Positions 63,404-64,000 of a DNA stretch of 64,000 bases are shown here, in pieces; position 1 is the stretch's first letter, and every line of letters begins with the position of its first letter. The stretch is from Roseomonas sp. AR75. GTDB lineage: Bacteria > Pseudomonadota > Alphaproteobacteria > Acetobacterales > Acetobacteraceae. The notes beneath the pieces are model-generated. The model ran no database searches, was not told the origin of the DNA, and saw only the letters and a program-made list of their open reading frames with translations. The DNA is taken from the NCBI RefSeq assembly GCF_005222815.1, contig NZ_STGB01000006.1:186001-250000 (forward strand). Reading direction: 5' to 3'. A program made the translations under genes and the position numbers.

Positions 63404-64000
63404 CTACCGCTGCGCCGCCTGCTCGGCCGGACGGCGGATCAGCACCGTGACGGGTGCGACGACCACGCCGCGCGATTCCAGCCCGGCGCTCCAGGCCGCG
63501 ATCGCGGCGACGACGGAGGGCACCGGATCATTCGCCAGGCCCAGCGCGGAACCCTGGCGCTTCGCCATTTCCTCGAGCTCCGTCAGGCGGCGCTCGACCT
63601 CCACCCGCACGGCGGAGGGCTCGTCCAGCAGCAGGTCCACGCTGCGGCCGAAGGCACGCGCGGGCTGCGGCGCGCCGGGGCGGGGGTCGATGTAGAGCAG
63701 GCCGCGGCGGGTGAGGTTGGCCTGCACGATGCCCAGCAGCTCGGCATTGGCGGCGAAGCGCTCGCCGCGCATGCCGCCGAGGCCGCCGATGGCGCCCACC
63801 GCACCCTGGATGCGGGAGACCGACCAGTCGAGCCGATCCAGGTTCTCGCCCACGGTCAGGCTGGTCAGCAACGCGCGCTCGCCCGGATCGGCCTGCGCGC
63901 CGTAGCCCTGCGGCTCCAGCGGCAGCGCGATCAGCAGTTCCATGCCGCGGGCGCGGGCGCGTTCCAGCAGCGGCTCCTGGCGCAGGCCGTAGGGGCTGAA
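63404..64000 (-). CDS. Divergent polysaccharide deacetylase, C-terminal part (runs off right edge)
   Basis: The last 198 residues of a gene that enters from the right edge. The frame is open at base 64000 (FSPYGLRQEPLLERARARGM). Family signature: ELLIALPLEPQGYGAQADPG followed by LLTSLTVGENLDRLDWSVSR, matching the divergent polysaccharide deacetylase (PF04748-type) family related to YibQ. These are periplasmic proteins of unclear enzymatic activity, often near envelope or murein genes. The N-terminus is not in the window. Confidence 0.8.
   Translation of the reverse strand, partial: FSPYGLRQEPLLERARARGMELLIALPLEPQGYGAQADPGERALLTSLTVGENLDRLDWSVSRIQGAVGAIGGLGGMRGERFAANAELLGIVQANLTRRGLLYIDPRPGAPQPARAFGRSVDLLLDEPSAVRVEVERRLTELEEMAKRQGSALGLANDPVPSVVAAIAAWSAGLESRGVVVAPVTVLIRRPAEQAAQR

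Overview
The window is GC-rich, densely packed chromosomal DNA from an alphaproteobacterium, most likely a Roseomonas-like member of the Acetobacteraceae. This is inferred from gene content and style, not from a marker-gene comparison. Supporting points are the split F1-ATPase operon atpHAGDC without F0 genes, the pckA-chvI-chvG neighbourhood, a MaeB-type malic enzyme with a phosphotransacetylase tail, two orphan Bug-type (tripartite tricarboxylate) receptors, and frequent GTG and TTG starts. No tRNA, rRNA, CRISPR array, insertion sequence or prophage was seen.

Layout. 0-9 kb: end fragment of a large repeat adhesin-like protein, a TTG-started exonuclease III, an isochorismatase-fold hydrolase, an FAH-family hydrolase, a class I amidotransferase-type hydrolase, a Bug receptor, a small SH3-like protein, and a SulP transporter followed by a tandem universal stress protein. 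A possible small RNA with its own terminator lies at about 3.5 kb. 9-15 kb: cinA-like, DUF488 and maeB in one operon, then a peptide-type binding protein, a VOC protein and a membrane protein. 15-22 kb: mutS and glnD, then a Bcr-type exporter. 22-25 kb: a NYN-domain protein, a glycine-zipper lipoprotein and a visibly AT-richer stretch with two secreted proteins of unknown function. 25-29 kb: hrcA, a lytic transglycosylase, and an ECF sigma, anti-sigma and DUF4394 group with two matching predicted promoters. 29-34 kb: a class II aldolase and a MacA/MacB-type export operon. 34-39 kb: ketopantoate reductase, a zf-CHCC protein, polA and an MFS exporter, the last three overlapping. 39-45 kb: DUF2237, a coiled-coil protein, pckA, a HugZ-like protein and chvI-chvG. 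45-51 kb: a ferritin-like diiron protein and atpHAGDC. 51-58 kb: an EamA exporter and a catabolic-looking group (enolase superfamily, Bug receptor, amidohydrolase, peptide-type binding protein). 58-64 kb: a 1369-residue multidomain extracellular nuclease, a second Bcr-type exporter and a divergent polysaccharide deacetylase cut by the window edge.

Function. Much of the window is housekeeping: repair and replication (xthA, mutS, polA), nitrogen signalling (glnD), heat-shock control (hrcA), central carbon at the PEP/malate node (maeB, pckA) and ATP synthesis. Around this lie small-molecule uptake and degradation genes typical of soil or water heterotrophs, and secreted or surface proteins.

The most unusual signals are non-coding: a multibranch structure between atpD and atpC, nested composite palindromes at 44.9-45.1 and 56.0-56.2 kb, a candidate sRNA at 3.5 kb, and paired ECF promoters with identical spacing. 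Among proteins, the AT-richer secreted pair and the LTxxQ-containing insert in the MacA-like adaptor stand out.
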